Assembly: GCA_039545315.1 (NCBI GenBank)
Contig: BCIM01000001.1
Coordinates: forward strand, 3,567,783-3,631,782
DNA from: Kondoa malvinella
Lineage: Eukaryota > Basidiomycota > Agaricostilbomycetes > Agaricostilbales > Kondoaceae
Direction: 5' to 3'
DNA length: 64,000 nucleotides
This document shows, one piece after another, positions 32,439 through 43,152 of this stretch; position 1 is the stretch's first letter, and every line of letters begins with the position of its first letter. The notes under the pieces are model-generated. The model had not been told where the DNA came from, did not search any database, and saw only the letters and a list, made by a program, of their open reading frames with translations. Made by a program: the position numbers and the translations under genes.

Positions 32439-33032
32439 CACCTCAAGAGATGCAAACCACAAGCGGCTGCTTGGTGCTTCCGCAGTCCCGCTTACATCGG
32501 TAGTAAGTTGGCTTCTACTCTTCTCGCTTTAGCTGAACCTTTGGTGTTAAGGCGATCAACGAAATATGAAGTGTATCATGCGTGAATGTATAGGAAAGGC
32601 TCTGTATATGCGTTTCTGCCTTAAGGAGGAATACCCATCATCAATGCTGAATCTCTGCTTGTCAACGACAATGTCATTCTGACCAGGAGATATGCGTTGT
32701 CACTGTTGCGACTGAATGCTAGGCAGAGGAGTATTGATGGTGTTGAGTAGCCGGAGCGGAAACCGGACGCAACCCAAAACTTTACCATCCGCCCTTTGCT
32801 CTCGCCGGCCATGTTGCATCACATCCCAGATGTACCTTCACGACATTGAACCCTTTCTTGTGCTGCTAGTCAGCGCCAGGTCAGCCATGTATGATTCAAC
32901 CTCGTCGGAGCCTTGTTCCTGGCGGCTCGCATGTCTTGCATCTCATGTCTTACATTTTCAAGCATATGTCTCTGTTGTCCCTTCTTGGAAGCCGTCTGTT
33001 TCTCAGATGATGATTCTCTTGCATGCGACCGT
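32439..33032. other. Intergenic region
   Basis: About 590 bases with no supported gene. Open frames at 32716-33045 lack motifs. It must hold the promoter of the downstream transferase gene. Confidence 0.4.
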
Positions 33033-34796
33033 ATGCGCCTCTTGAATAGCTCTCTGTACTTCTCTTCTCGCTTTACCACAGCAATTCTGCTCAACTTGTT
33101 TGTTGTTGCAAGCTTGGTCACATGTTGGAATTCTCTCGCAAGAGTCTCTGAGCCTCTCAAGCAGCATTGGGCCGCTTTCGAGAACGTCTTTCCCGTCGTT
33201 AACGGCAACCAGAATGACTCGAAGGTTCTTTGCAAACTTCCTGCTTGACAGACTGACAAGGCTGAAATCTTTGGCTTCCAGGCGCCGGTCACAGTAGAGA
33301 CACCGACGCCGACACATCAGCTGCAATTGTTCCTCGAGCACCGAGGCATCCATGCTTCGCACGACAAAACGATACTCGTCACTTTGGCAAGCAATGAATA
33401 TACCGCTTGGATCCTTAATCTGGTCGAAGCGCTCGAACAAGATTTGATCGATTCCCTGCTTGTATACTGTATGGATGAGAGAAGCCACGAAGCGTTAAAA
33501 GATCGAATACCATTGGCCTATTATGATCCTCTGTCGGGAAAAGTGGCTGCAACAAAGGTAAACTTATCGTCCGGTCACTGGTCACTCCATCTTGTGCTTA
33601 TTGATCTGGCGCCAGTTTAACGCAATCAACGGCCTCCTGGCTCTCGGATATCACGTCTTGAGCTTCGATGCGGATGTCGTGATCAATCCAGGCCATGATC
33701 TGTTCACAGGGATGTTGCCTCTCAGCGAAAAGTGGGATCAACAGATACAACCAGACTGTTTTGACTGTATTGAGAAGATCAACTTTGGTTTGCTGTGGAT
33801 CCGAAACAATGAGCGCAACAAGGCGTTCTGGATCAAAGTACCTCAGGAATGGAAGGAAAGCCAGGCTTGGGATCAAGGGGTTGTGAATCAAGTGTGAGTG
33901 TAGCTTTATATCTCTTCTATGGCTCGACTCATCGGTCCGGATCCTTAGCTGGAACAACATGACTGCATCGAACGACGCAGAAACACCAATCATCAAATGG
34001 CTAGACAATTCCGCCTACGTCAATCTTATGCTGACAGACTGGCAACAAGCCTTTGGCCAGCGTGAGAGTCTGCGGCACAAGCTGTTCGACCGAGCTGCTG
34101 CAGTGCATATGACCTGCGTGGAAGGGGACCTGAAGGGCTATCTAGCTCGAGAATTTGGCTTGTAAGTCTCTTGCCTCTCGGACCCATACAATCGCTGATG
34201 CTTTGCGTACAGATGGTCGGATGAGAATCAATATTATTCGAAACCGCCGCCTTTGCTTTCAATTGAGGGACAGATGTCTGGCCGATTAGAAGAGCTACAT
34301 CGTCTGCTTTCGACGGCTCTTGTAATAGCAAGGGATACTGGACGTGTCTTGGTTCTGCCTCTTTACATGCAGTTCGAAGATGCAGGGGGAAACGTCCTTC
34401 TGCGTCATCCGTAAGTTGACAGCGACTCGAGGATTTATAAACCGCTGACCATCCTTTCATAGCTACCAACTCTTTCATCAAATTTCGCTTTCAGGCAAGA
34501 CTGTCGAAACCTCGTACCTGACAAGAAGGCAAGAGCTTGGCTTCACCGAGGTATCAGCGACTCAAATACAGGCAACGGATGCAGAAGCTACGCTGGAAGA
34601 AGTCTACCAACTTCGCTCGACGCATCTGATCATGAATACGGAGCAGCTATCGAGTCTTTCAAGAACAGCTGCAAGCGCGAGCCAAGTTGATCTAAAGATA
34701 TGCGAGACGGTTGTAGCTGGGGAAAGCGGAACTGCCACCTGTCTATGGGCCTGTGGTGGATCTAGGGATCTGAGCGAGTACAAGTCGAGTCAATAA
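33033..34796 (+). CDS. Type II membrane nucleotide-diphospho-sugar transferase (GT77-like)
   Basis: The start ATG at 33033 encodes a cytosolic MRLLNSSLYFSSRF and a membrane anchor (TTAILLNLFVVASLVTCW). A phase-0 intron joins NGNQNDSK to APVTVETPTPTHQLQLF. The catalytic domain reads KTILVTLASNEYTAWILNLV, LALGYHVLSFDADVVINPG (the acidic DxD motif), KINFGLLWIRNNERNKAFW and DQGVVNQV, the pattern of the nucleotide-diphospho-sugar transferase domain. Later exons give TPIIKWLDNSAYVNLM, GRLEELHRLLSTALVIARDT and GRVLVLPLYMQFED. A Ser/Thr-rich end follows, with the TAA at 34794-34796. Expected in the Golgi, adding sugars to glycoproteins or wall polymers. The acceptor is unknown. The first exon rests on splice consensus and topology, not on homology. 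Confidence 0.75.
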
Positions 34797-35015
34797 AGGA
34801 ACGAGATCGCTGAGGATAGCTTCTCAGTGGGAAGACCTGTTGTTGTACATGTAATTGACCTGGGTAGAGCATGCAAGCATCGCAAGAAAGCAATTGGAAG
34901 CGTCAAGACAAAGGTAGATTGGTGAATCAATCATTGAGCTGTAAAAAAGTCTACACAGCGTGTAAATCCCCATCACGCTAGTTTTAATCTACACTTTTGT
35001 CGTTCGTCTCGTGCC

Positions 35016-36519
35016 TCACATAATCTTGCCTTGTTGCTTAGCCTGAGCGACCTCTTGCATGCGCTGCATGTCTTCCGCACTTGTACCTTCCAAGTTGATG
35101 CTGAAGCCGAATTTCGACGTGTTCTGTGACACATTGTCAGCAACAGCCTGAACAGTGGTAAAGAGAAGCGGACCTTCCATTGATCAATCTCACCACAGAG
35201 GGTAAAACTCATCAAAGGGTTGAGCCTCTGTTCAAGATGCGCCATAATCTTGCCATCAGATGAGATTTGACCACGGTAGGTCGCTAGACGATAATCAAAC
35301 TTTAACCCAACCGTCGCAGCCGCACTCTTGATGCTTCCACCAGGTGTTGGGCTATCCATATCAGGTCCCAAAACCAATTCTGTTCCCGCTTCCACTTTCT
35401 CTCCCAAGTATTGCCAGTATGAAAGAGCAATGCCTTGTTGCGGTGCTGGGTATTCAAGAGTTGCGATATAGTCTCCTGAAGTAGATTGATCTCTGTACTG
35501 GATGTTGGCGTATCTCGCTTTCCAGTTGACGGTCAAACCGGTAATGTCTGGTCGAGAAGGCAGGTTGATGAATTGTGCTGAGGCTCCTAGAGCGAGACGT
35601 TTGCTGATTGATTGTAAGTGAGAGTAACCGTAAACGCCAGACAAGTCGGTGGGTGAAGGGTTAGCAAGAGAGATGGAGCCTGCCCAGTCTGCGCCTTTGA
35701 TTTCGTGGTCGAAGGTGAATTGTGCTGGAATGCCCGACATTGATCCCATAGGCGGTAGCTGTCAGAGAAGATCAGATCTTAAACGACAACAGGCGTTGGC
35801 TTGCTAGCTCCACTGACCTGGGCCTGAATTTTTGTTGTATGCCCAAGAGCGTTTAATGATCCAGTGTTGAACTTGTTCCAGTCATACTTCATTACACCAA
35901 AGACACCTCCGCTTCCTTCCACTGACGCTTGCGCAAAACACTATTGCAGCATTCAGATCGTGCTGCTGACGTGCAGATATTCGATAAAGCATACCTGATC
36001 AAGCGGCCGGAGTACATCATCGTTGACGACGACAGCAGCAAAGTTGTAGTTGCCTGGAGAAGGACCAGGAGCTCCAGGTGATTGACCACCAAGAGAGAAG
36101 GCATGATTTATTTGAAACATTGGTGCGAGCGAAATGCTCTTTTGCAGTTCGGCTTTGGCTCCATCGAACATGTAATTGCTGGCCAATGCAGCTGTGAGAC
36201 AGGTTCCCTCAGTCAGCACATGTCCAAGACGGGTACAGGGCATCGACACATCCGCAAGGACATTTTTGCCCTCGCTCGATTGTCAAGACCAGCAAATCAA
36301 TCACTCACTCTTTGCTTCTTTGCCAAAAGTCTCGTTTGTTCCAGGTGAAGGTAGCTCTCCTAAACCTCCAGTGACCCAATTCCTATACCGATTCATGACT
36401 TTTGTGAGCGGGTTATAGCTGCTGCCATGATCAATCTGTCTGTCCGGGAAACCCAGTTGGCTGTAGTTGGGCCCTGCTGCTAGGCTGGTATCTGGCACTG
36501 CTGCTGTTATATCGGCCAT
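35016..36519 (-). CDS. TOM40: Mitochondrial import receptor subunit Tom40
   Basis: The beta-barrel channel of the outer-membrane TOM complex. The start ATG at 36519 (MADITAAVPDTSLAAG) leads to YNPLTKVMNRYRNW, then GAKAELQKSISLAPMFQINH and AFSLGGQ. Further on are YNFAAVVVNDDVLRPLDQ, GVFGVMKYDWNKFNTG, IPAQFTFDHEIKGADWAGS, YGYSHLQSISKRLALGASAQ, LTVNWKARYANIQYRDQ and VGLKFDYRLATYRGQISSDG. The final beta-signal region is KFGFSINLEG, and the stop is TGA at 35016-35018. The amphipathic strand pattern and overall length match fungal Tom40. About five introns. The gene is divergent from the lactonase gene, with about 565 bases between the starts. Confidence 0.92.
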
Positions 36520-37085
36520 AGTGTCTCGCGGTATTGAACAAAAAGGAAAAAATGATCGTCAACATGCTTTTGCGTCAAACGATGACTTGTTTGCTACATT
36601 CTATATGACTCAGCTGTGCCCTATAGCAACGTATCCTGCTTGACTGGCGGCCTCGAATCCCTGCTGCTTTGGTTGGGTCATCAGTCAAATAGTCAAGCAA
36701 AGCTCGTAAACGCTGCGAATGATTTGGCATAGCTCTAGCCTCTCGACTGTATAGCCATCTACGACGAGCCTCAGCCTCTGTCTTTCGCTGCAGGATCTTC
36801 CACTTTGGCTTTAATGATATCGTGTCTTGCCTTGATCATGTTGCACAGCTCGCGTACTGATCCTGAACTCACGCCTTTACCGTTTCCTGTCTGTCTCTCA
36901 TTTGCTCTGCTGTCCTTTCGAAGCTTGTTTATTCCCGCCCTTGTTCGTCGGCAAACGCGTCACATTAGCACGACGGCTAATCTCCTCTTTAGCTCTCCAC
37001 TTCCTGTCCTTTCCTTGTCCTTGCTAGTGTAAGCTTGTCCAGCTGCAAAGAACTCCCTCCTTCGCTCGCTACCGACTACCACGAT
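36520..37085. promoter_or_regulatory. Divergent promoter region of TOM40 and the lactonase gene
   Basis: No coding evidence. The half nearest the lactonase start is CT-rich (CTTTCC, CTTGTCC repeats), a common mark of fungal core promoters. The region must serve both flanking genes; no defined site is claimed. Confidence 0.4.
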
Positions 37086-38279
37086 ATGTCAGGTGGATTT
37101 CAGCCAACTAGATATTGCAATGAAGGCACAAAGCTATGGATGCTGTACCTCGGCGACCTGTACTGCGATGAGAGCTTCTCCGTTAGAGGATCTGCTGTTT
37201 CGACCAATTCAAAGTCTGTCTTTCCTCTTGTCCTTTATCAATTATTGCTCACCTTCACGCAGCCCTGACCCAAAACCTATCCGACGCAGATTAGTAGTCA
37301 TGGCTCAGCTGATTGAAATGCCTGGTGTCGGCTTGATCTTGTTCGAGACTGGCTGCGGAGCGAAAGTAGAACAGGTGCGTTCCTATGAGTGTTGACGACT
37401 ATAATTGTCTGACTTGTTGTGCAGGACTGGGGCGGTCCACTGCAGGACGTCTTTACGCCTACCAACATGACTGAAGATACAAGCTTACCAGCACAAATTG
37501 CAAAGACGGGTCATAATATCAAGGACGTAAAGCATGTCATTATCGGTCGTAAGCATCCATGATCCTTGTGCTTGTGCTTGAGCTGATCCTGTGGGTAGAT
37601 CTACATATAGATCACGCGGGCGGATTGAATGATGTAGATTACCATTTCACGCTCGTCGATAACCTCTAATCAGTGCTTCAGTACTTTACCGGATCTGACG
37701 CAAAGATCTGGGTCCATGAAGAAGAGCTCAAGGTTCTGATCGTCTCATTGACTAACGTAAAGCTAGCTAAGCTAATGTGTAGAATTCCTATTGGGCAATG
37801 GCGACGAAAGCAGATTACGGAACTTATCTGCCACACTACATGTCGCTCGATCTCAATTGGCAGACTTTCAACGACGCAAGCTTGGAGCTTTTCCCTGGTC
37901 TACATCTCATTCACTCTCCTGGTCATACGCCTGGTCTTGTGGTGCTGATGATGCATCTGCGCAAAGAAGGGACCTTTATCTTCTCGTCTGATCATTATCA
38001 TGGTAAACTGTGCAAAATATTCGCTAGACAGGCTCTGATACCGGACTTCAGTCAAGGAAAACTACGAAGGCACTCCACAAGGGTGGCTAACGAGAGATCA
38101 CAGTCGGTCAATTCCTTTTCACTCCTGGATTCCCTGCTCATTTCGGTCCGACAGACTCGTGGTTCAGATCTCATTGTCGAATCAAGCGCTTCGTGGAGAT
38201 GTACGATGCCAAGATCTGCTTCGGCCACGACGTTGATGTCTTTGAGACATTCAAGAAGAATCCGGAGCACTACGAATGA
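37086..38279 (+). CDS. Metallo-beta-lactamase-fold lactonase, N-acyl homoserine lactonase-like
   Basis: The start ATG at 37086 (MSGGFQPTRYCNEGTKLWML) leads to YLGDLYCDESFSVRG, DPKPIRRRLVVMAQLIEMP and GVGLILFETGCG. The metal-binding motif is VKHVIIG-HLHIDHAGGLND (HxHxDH), with KIWVHEEELK after it. A phase-0 intron then leads to ATKADYGTYLPHYMSLDLNW and LIHSPGHTPGLVVLMM, which supplies the next metal His. TFIFSSDHYH supplies the bridging Asp. The last exon contains KICFGHDVDVFETFKKNPEH, with the TGA at 38277-38279. All zinc ligands expected for an AiiA/AttM-type lactonase are present. Related bacterial enzymes open the lactone of quorum-sensing signals. In fungi the natural substrate is unknown, so quorum quenching is an inference. 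Confidence 0.82.
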
Positions 38280-38442
38280 AGCAATTAAAGAGGGACAGCC
38301 CACTGTACGACTAACGTTTATGTGATTGATGAAGACTTCGAAAGACTTTGCAACAACAAGCATGCATGCTGACTTGAAAATACATAACATGTCTATCATT
38401 GCTATCCTATCTATTTCCTTCAGGTTTTACGCTGCTACCGAT

Positions 38443-40839
38443 TTAAACCTTTTGGCCAGCTTGCTGCACAAGTTCGCCCTTGCTCGCTTTTCTAGCCTTA
38501 CGATCAGCCATCCATTGCTTTCCGTCGGCCTTGTCTTGCTTGTCCGATTCTCGCGCCAGCTCATGATGCTGCAGCACAAACACCGAAATGAAGAAGGCTG
38601 CACCCAAAAGCGCAGTGACGATGTAGTAAGATGTCTGAATGCCTTTGGTGAATGCTTTTGCTAATGCGTCTCGCTGATCTTCGTTCAGACCATATTCATT
38701 GGCGCTTGATGATATGCGTAAAGGATCTGCCGCAAATGCTGATGCTGCTTCAGCTGGAAGACCTTGCGCCTGTATCTCGCTTCGCAGAGAATTATTAATG
38801 ACTATAGAGTGTGGCAATGGTGTGAGCTGCTGAACCAGTGCCTATTGAAATGAACTTACTACTGGAAGCGACAGCAAGCATCAAAGTCCCGCTTAAAGCT
38901 CTGATAAAATTCCGCATGCTGACAACCGATGCCATGTCTTGCTTGGTAGTAGCAGCCTGCGCCAAGAGCAGAGATGTTTGAAAAGTTTGGCCAGCACTTA
39001 GGACCGGATGAGTGTTTGTCAAAAGACAGGCAAGAAGCAGCTCACCCGAAGCCGCTGATCAACAAGAAGCCGATGATGTGTTCCGTAGGTGTATCTTTGT
39101 TGACTGAAGCCAGCATACCGCTCCCGATGGTCCACAAGAAGAAGCCACAGATGATTGAAGGTCTGCATCGACCTGTATTTTGTACCAGCAGACCGCTCTA
39201 CCGGTTCAGTACAACTTGAGTGACAAGAAGAGGTAGCAGCATGACACCGGCATTGATAGCGCTGGAGCCGCGAACGACTTGGAAGAATGCTGGAATGTAG
39301 AACAGAAAGACAAAGTTTCCCGCTCCTAAGGCAAAATTTAATGCGTAGAAGCCTTTTGGGCATTTAGTAGAGCTTTTCCATTAGCAGAAGTTGCTCACCA
39401 GCTACTGTTCGGATCTTGAAAGTGTTCAGAGGGATGATAGGAAGCGAAGCGATCTTCCATTCGTAGAAGAACAGCCCGAACCAGAGCGACAGGCCGACAA
39501 TGATGGTTGATAGCACCAATGCGTCGTCCCAGCTACGTGCTTGGCCGCCAAGGTTGAGAGCGACCAGTACAAGAATAGTGCTAATCGAAACCAGAGTTGC
39601 GCCTCCATAGTCGACCTGCTTGAGTTTGGTCTTCACGTCTCCTGTGACCGGCTTCAATGGTAGGGCGAAGAAGCATATGGCCGTCGCTGCTGCTCCAACT
39701 GGCACATTGGTCTTAGAAAGAAGGGCAATCAGTAATGAATGATAAATCAGACAATGGAGCACACATAGAATGACCACCTCCAGGACGCATGCTGTGAGAA
39801 GACGGCTCCAATCAGAGGTCCGCTGTAGGATAGTCAGATTCGATCGACCGAACGGCAGAGGTGCGCTGACATGCCCTGAGCTACTGCGATGACGGCAGCG
39901 AGCACGCCTTGAAAGGATCCACGCCTCTTGAGACTGACTATATCTCCGACAATGCACAGGGCCAGCGTCGACAACCCAGCGCAGCCTACTCCGGCCAGCG
40001 TGCGAAAGATAATCAACTGGAGCAAGGTCTGTGATAGACCGCAAGCGAGCGAGAAAATGGTGTAGACGACGAGGCAAGCGAGGAGGAGGATCTTTCGCCC
40101 GAAGATATCACTCAGTCGGCCAAATAGTGGCTGAAAGGCGGTAGAAGTCCTATCGAGAGGTAAGTACGACTAATATGTATTGAAGCCTTGCGCTCTCACA
40201 GAAGATAGGCGGTCGCAACCCAAGTACTTGTCGCGCCACCGCCGAAGTGAGAAGTGATTGTCGGTAAAGTTGTTGCGACCTAATAGATCGCAGCGTCAGC
40301 CGGTATGGAGAGCTTCTTGAAAATTGCCGTCGACCAGAGTTTGCTGGCTGACTGGTTAGCCTGGACTTAGTCTGAATGGACAGGCGTCTCACATCAAGAA
40401 TAGCCAAGAACAGAGCGCTGGAAAGAGCCAGAAACGCGATAATGACCTTTGCGGCAAAAGCACAGGGCGTAGACATGAGCGAACCGATATTGCTACTTAA
40501 CAGTCCGCAATTACCTGCTTAGGCGGCAGTTGATTCGTCTCTGTTTAGCAATAGCTTCAATGCATGCTTTGCGGTTTGAATCAGTGACTCACGATCCTGC
40601 AACACTACCTCCCCTCCTTGCCGACTCTGCAGTTTACAAGGCCCAACACCGCCTTCTTCTAGCGATGCGTCTTGTTTTTCAAGAGGGAGATGTTTCGCTT
40701 CGCATTCTGTGACGACCTGACTTTCTGGGCCTTCATCTGTCTTTCTCGAGCGATCACTGCTGTCATCTTTCTGGTCCAGGCCACGGTCAGCAGCCGAAGC
40801 CACATGCGGCTCTGCAGGATAAGGGCCAGTCACGCGCAT
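38443..40839 (-). CDS. Major facilitator superfamily transporter, DHA/14-TM type
   Basis: Multi-exon drug:proton antiporter-like MFS protein. The chosen ATG at 40839 gives a charged cytosolic tail (MRVTGPYPAEP..., Glu/Lys/Gln-rich). The ATG at 40476 (MSTPCAFAAKVIIAFLALS) is the alternative. Landmarks are SSALFLAILD, VATTLPTITSHFGGGATSTW, LFGRLSDIFGRKILLL (the motif A loop between TM2 and TM3), FRTLAGVGCAGLSTLALCIV and KRRGSFQGVLAAVIAVAQG. Further membrane segments lie at about 39500-39700, 39300, 39000 and 38600. A hydrophilic end follows, LARESDKQDKADGKQWMADR, with the TAA at 38443-38445. Substrate unknown. A decayed copy of its last exon lies upstream at 41260-41468, so this locus was once duplicated. 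Confidence 0.78.
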
Positions 40840-41259
40840 CTTCCGGTGCTGGGTTCTGAATTTGAGATGACAGGCGAAAGAGATGGAAAGTTGCAAGTTT
40901 TTCGAGTCATGCACATCCTCTGAATGGCGATACACTATCGCACAGGTTGGGTACAGGACGCGCAAAGACTTTAATCCCTTAAAGCGGGGTTCACCGCAGG
41001 GTCGACAGGCAGAATAGGCGGTGCAGGACAGGCCAAATTGATGCAGTATTGCTGAAGCGAGAGAGTAGGATAGCCAAGGCCCTTGGAGGCGTCGTGGTTC
41101 TTTGACAAACTCGATTTGAAGGTGGATGCCATGCCCTATGTCCGTAAATCGTCAGAACTTGCCTTCTCAACTGCGCATCGCGTAAGCTAGAGTCAGCTCA
41201 CCTGCCTCTTTGCTGAACACGGAAGAGGAACTTTCAGATCCCTTTCGCCTTTCTGCTTC

Positions 41260-41468
41260 TTATACACTCTCATATTCTTCCACGCCTTTCCCGGCCTTGC
41301 AATGCTTTCTGGACTGTTCACCAGCAAGCCAATTCTTTGCATCTGCCTTGTCTTGCATGTCCGTATCTCGAGTGAGGGCACGGGAAGATGGTCCAGGATG
41401 AGGAAGGACATGAAACAGGTCAAAACCAGAATCGCGGTGCCAGCGCAATGAGACACTTGCATGCCGCA
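41260..41468 (-). pseudogene. Broken duplicate of the 3' end of the MFS transporter
   Basis: One minus-strand frame encodes a last-membrane-segment look-alike (CAGTAILVLTCFMSFLILDHL, comparable with IVTALLGAAFFISVFVLQHH in the intact gene). The frame one base over continues ALTRDTDMQDKADAKNWLAG against ELARESDKQDKADGKQWMAD. Order, spacing and strand are those of the intact gene's end, but a one-base frameshift lies between the halves. No upstream transporter sequence is clear. A 3' fragment left from a tandem duplication fits best. Confidence 0.65.
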
Positions 41469-41925
41469 TGAATGCACTTAACAAACCTGAGCGTTGGCTT
41501 CCAGTCAGGCCAAAAGCTCGAAGCTCGAAGAACTGCGTAAAGAGAAGAGGTCGGCTGCGAAAGCTTCGTACGGCTTAGCCGTGGAAGACCTTGTGCAATC
41601 TCGCGGCGTAGACTACTGCGGCGAACAGAGGACTGAATGCAAGCAGATAAGGAGCTTGAATGAACTTCGTCCTTTCACTAGAGTTGGCGCTGGAGAATCG
41701 TTGCAGCACAATTTCGTCCTTTCCGAAGACAGAGTCTCGGCTGCAGAGCCAGAACAGGAAGCTGAGGGTAGAGCAAAGAGCAGGGTTTTTGCTGTATTCC
41801 GTGTCCGGTGCAAAGGTTGTCCAAGATAAAGGCTTGCAACCCCTTCACGCGCAGTCAACAACATTGACAGATGCGAGAATGATTCTTGTCGCAAGCGCTT
41901 CTGTTCGTGCTCTGTACCATAGCCT
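41469..41925. other. Intergenic, possibly degraded sequence
   Basis: Open frames on both strands (for example minus 41613-41894) but no motif. It may contain further decayed transporter sequence; I could not show it. Confidence 0.3.
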
Positions 41926-42623
41926 TCAAATCGACTGCGGTTCTGAGCCGGATAAGATATTGTCGATCATTCCCTCCCAATCATCCACCTCGTCTCCCAA
42001 ATCCCGCTCGAATAAATAATGCCCTTCCAGATCCAGAGTGCTCGAGATCAGGCGCTCTGCCTGTTCTCGAAATTGGTCTGTCAGATGGCACAAACTGTCC
42101 GGGTAATCGAGTATTGCAATCGCTTCGCTTTCGCTTAATTTAATGCGCAACATGCGGTTGCGCTCAGTGCCTGAAAGAGTCATCTTCTGCCTCATCAAGT
42201 GTATGAGCAGTTTTGCCTGTTCAGATCGAGCTTTGAGAGTATTCATGAGTTGATGAACTCGTTTCAGAACTTCTGGTTCAGTGTAAAGGTGCTTCGCGTA
42301 AATGATAAGGACAGTAGATACTATAGCATAGCCTTAAGCAGTAGCTCATCGACCATAGAGTGTGCGCTCACTGGAGACAAGACCATGCTGAGTTGCGAAA
42401 GCTCGATATGTCGCGTCTTCTTGCTCCACCCTTCGCAAGACGTCATAGTCGATAGCTAACAGTACTACGCATCAGCAGAGAACGCAGCAAAGGTGAAGTG
42501 CCTACCTTCTATCAGACTACAGAGGACGGAACATTGGCTGTGTACATGGTGCTCTCGGGCCAAGAAAGCGGTAACGGCCAAATCAGACGAGCGCGGTATT
42601 CCATGCAGCTGCTCTTCCATCAT
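41926..42623 (-). CDS. Hypothetical helical protein, three or more exons
   Basis: Not recognised. Three exons join in frame through good splice sites. The first has MMEEQLHGIPRSSDLAVTAF followed by LAREHHVHSQCSVLCSLIE. The second (after CTGTTAG) has AIDYDVLRRVEQEDATYRAF and ATQHGLVSS. The third has EPEVLKRVHQLMNTLKARSE, then GTERNRMLRIKLSESEAIAI and LTDQFREQAERLISSTLD. An acidic end follows (RDLGDEVDDWEGMIDNILS) before the stop at 41926. The composition suggests a soluble helical or coiled-coil protein. The in-frame sequence continues 5' of the ATG at 42623 with an intron-like boundary, so an upstream exon may exist. Confidence 0.5.
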
Positions 42624-43152
42624 GAGCTTGTGCAATGCCGATGCTGTCGTCTCCTTGACGGGTGATTGAGTAGGGTAGCCTCAAACTTGCAGCAACTCAA
42701 ACGTTTGCAGATGGACTGGCGACTCCAGAGCAACAGGCAGCTCCCCATCTCTTTGACTGAGGTGTGGCAGCTTGAGAAAGGGCTAACAAGGGCTTAGCGA
42801 AGCTGACCAATAAGCGATTTAACGTTTTAAGTATCTTGATCTCGCTGGCTGCTCGAAGAATGGTACTTCGAGCAGCCTGCTGTATTCGTTGGACGATCAG
42901 GTCATGTAATTTATTGTATTGATACAGCACCCGCATTCCCAAGGAATTCGACGTTTACGAAACAAAAAAGCATTCAAGACCCTTTACTACCTTCAAACCA
43001 CGCTCAGCCGCCAACACACCAGGGAGTCGAGAAAGAGGGAGAGTAAGACTCGGAGATGGCCGCATCTTGTCCTTGCCTTCGCGACTCTACCACTGGCGTA
43101 TTCGAAGCGAGCTGGGAGTTAAGGTAATTCGAGAAGTATAAGTCCACGGCGA
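42624..43152. other. Intergenic region
   Basis: Between two minus-strand genes. A minus-strand frame at 42697-42942 is open but without motif; it could hold a first exon of the hypothetical gene downstream. Confidence 0.3.
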
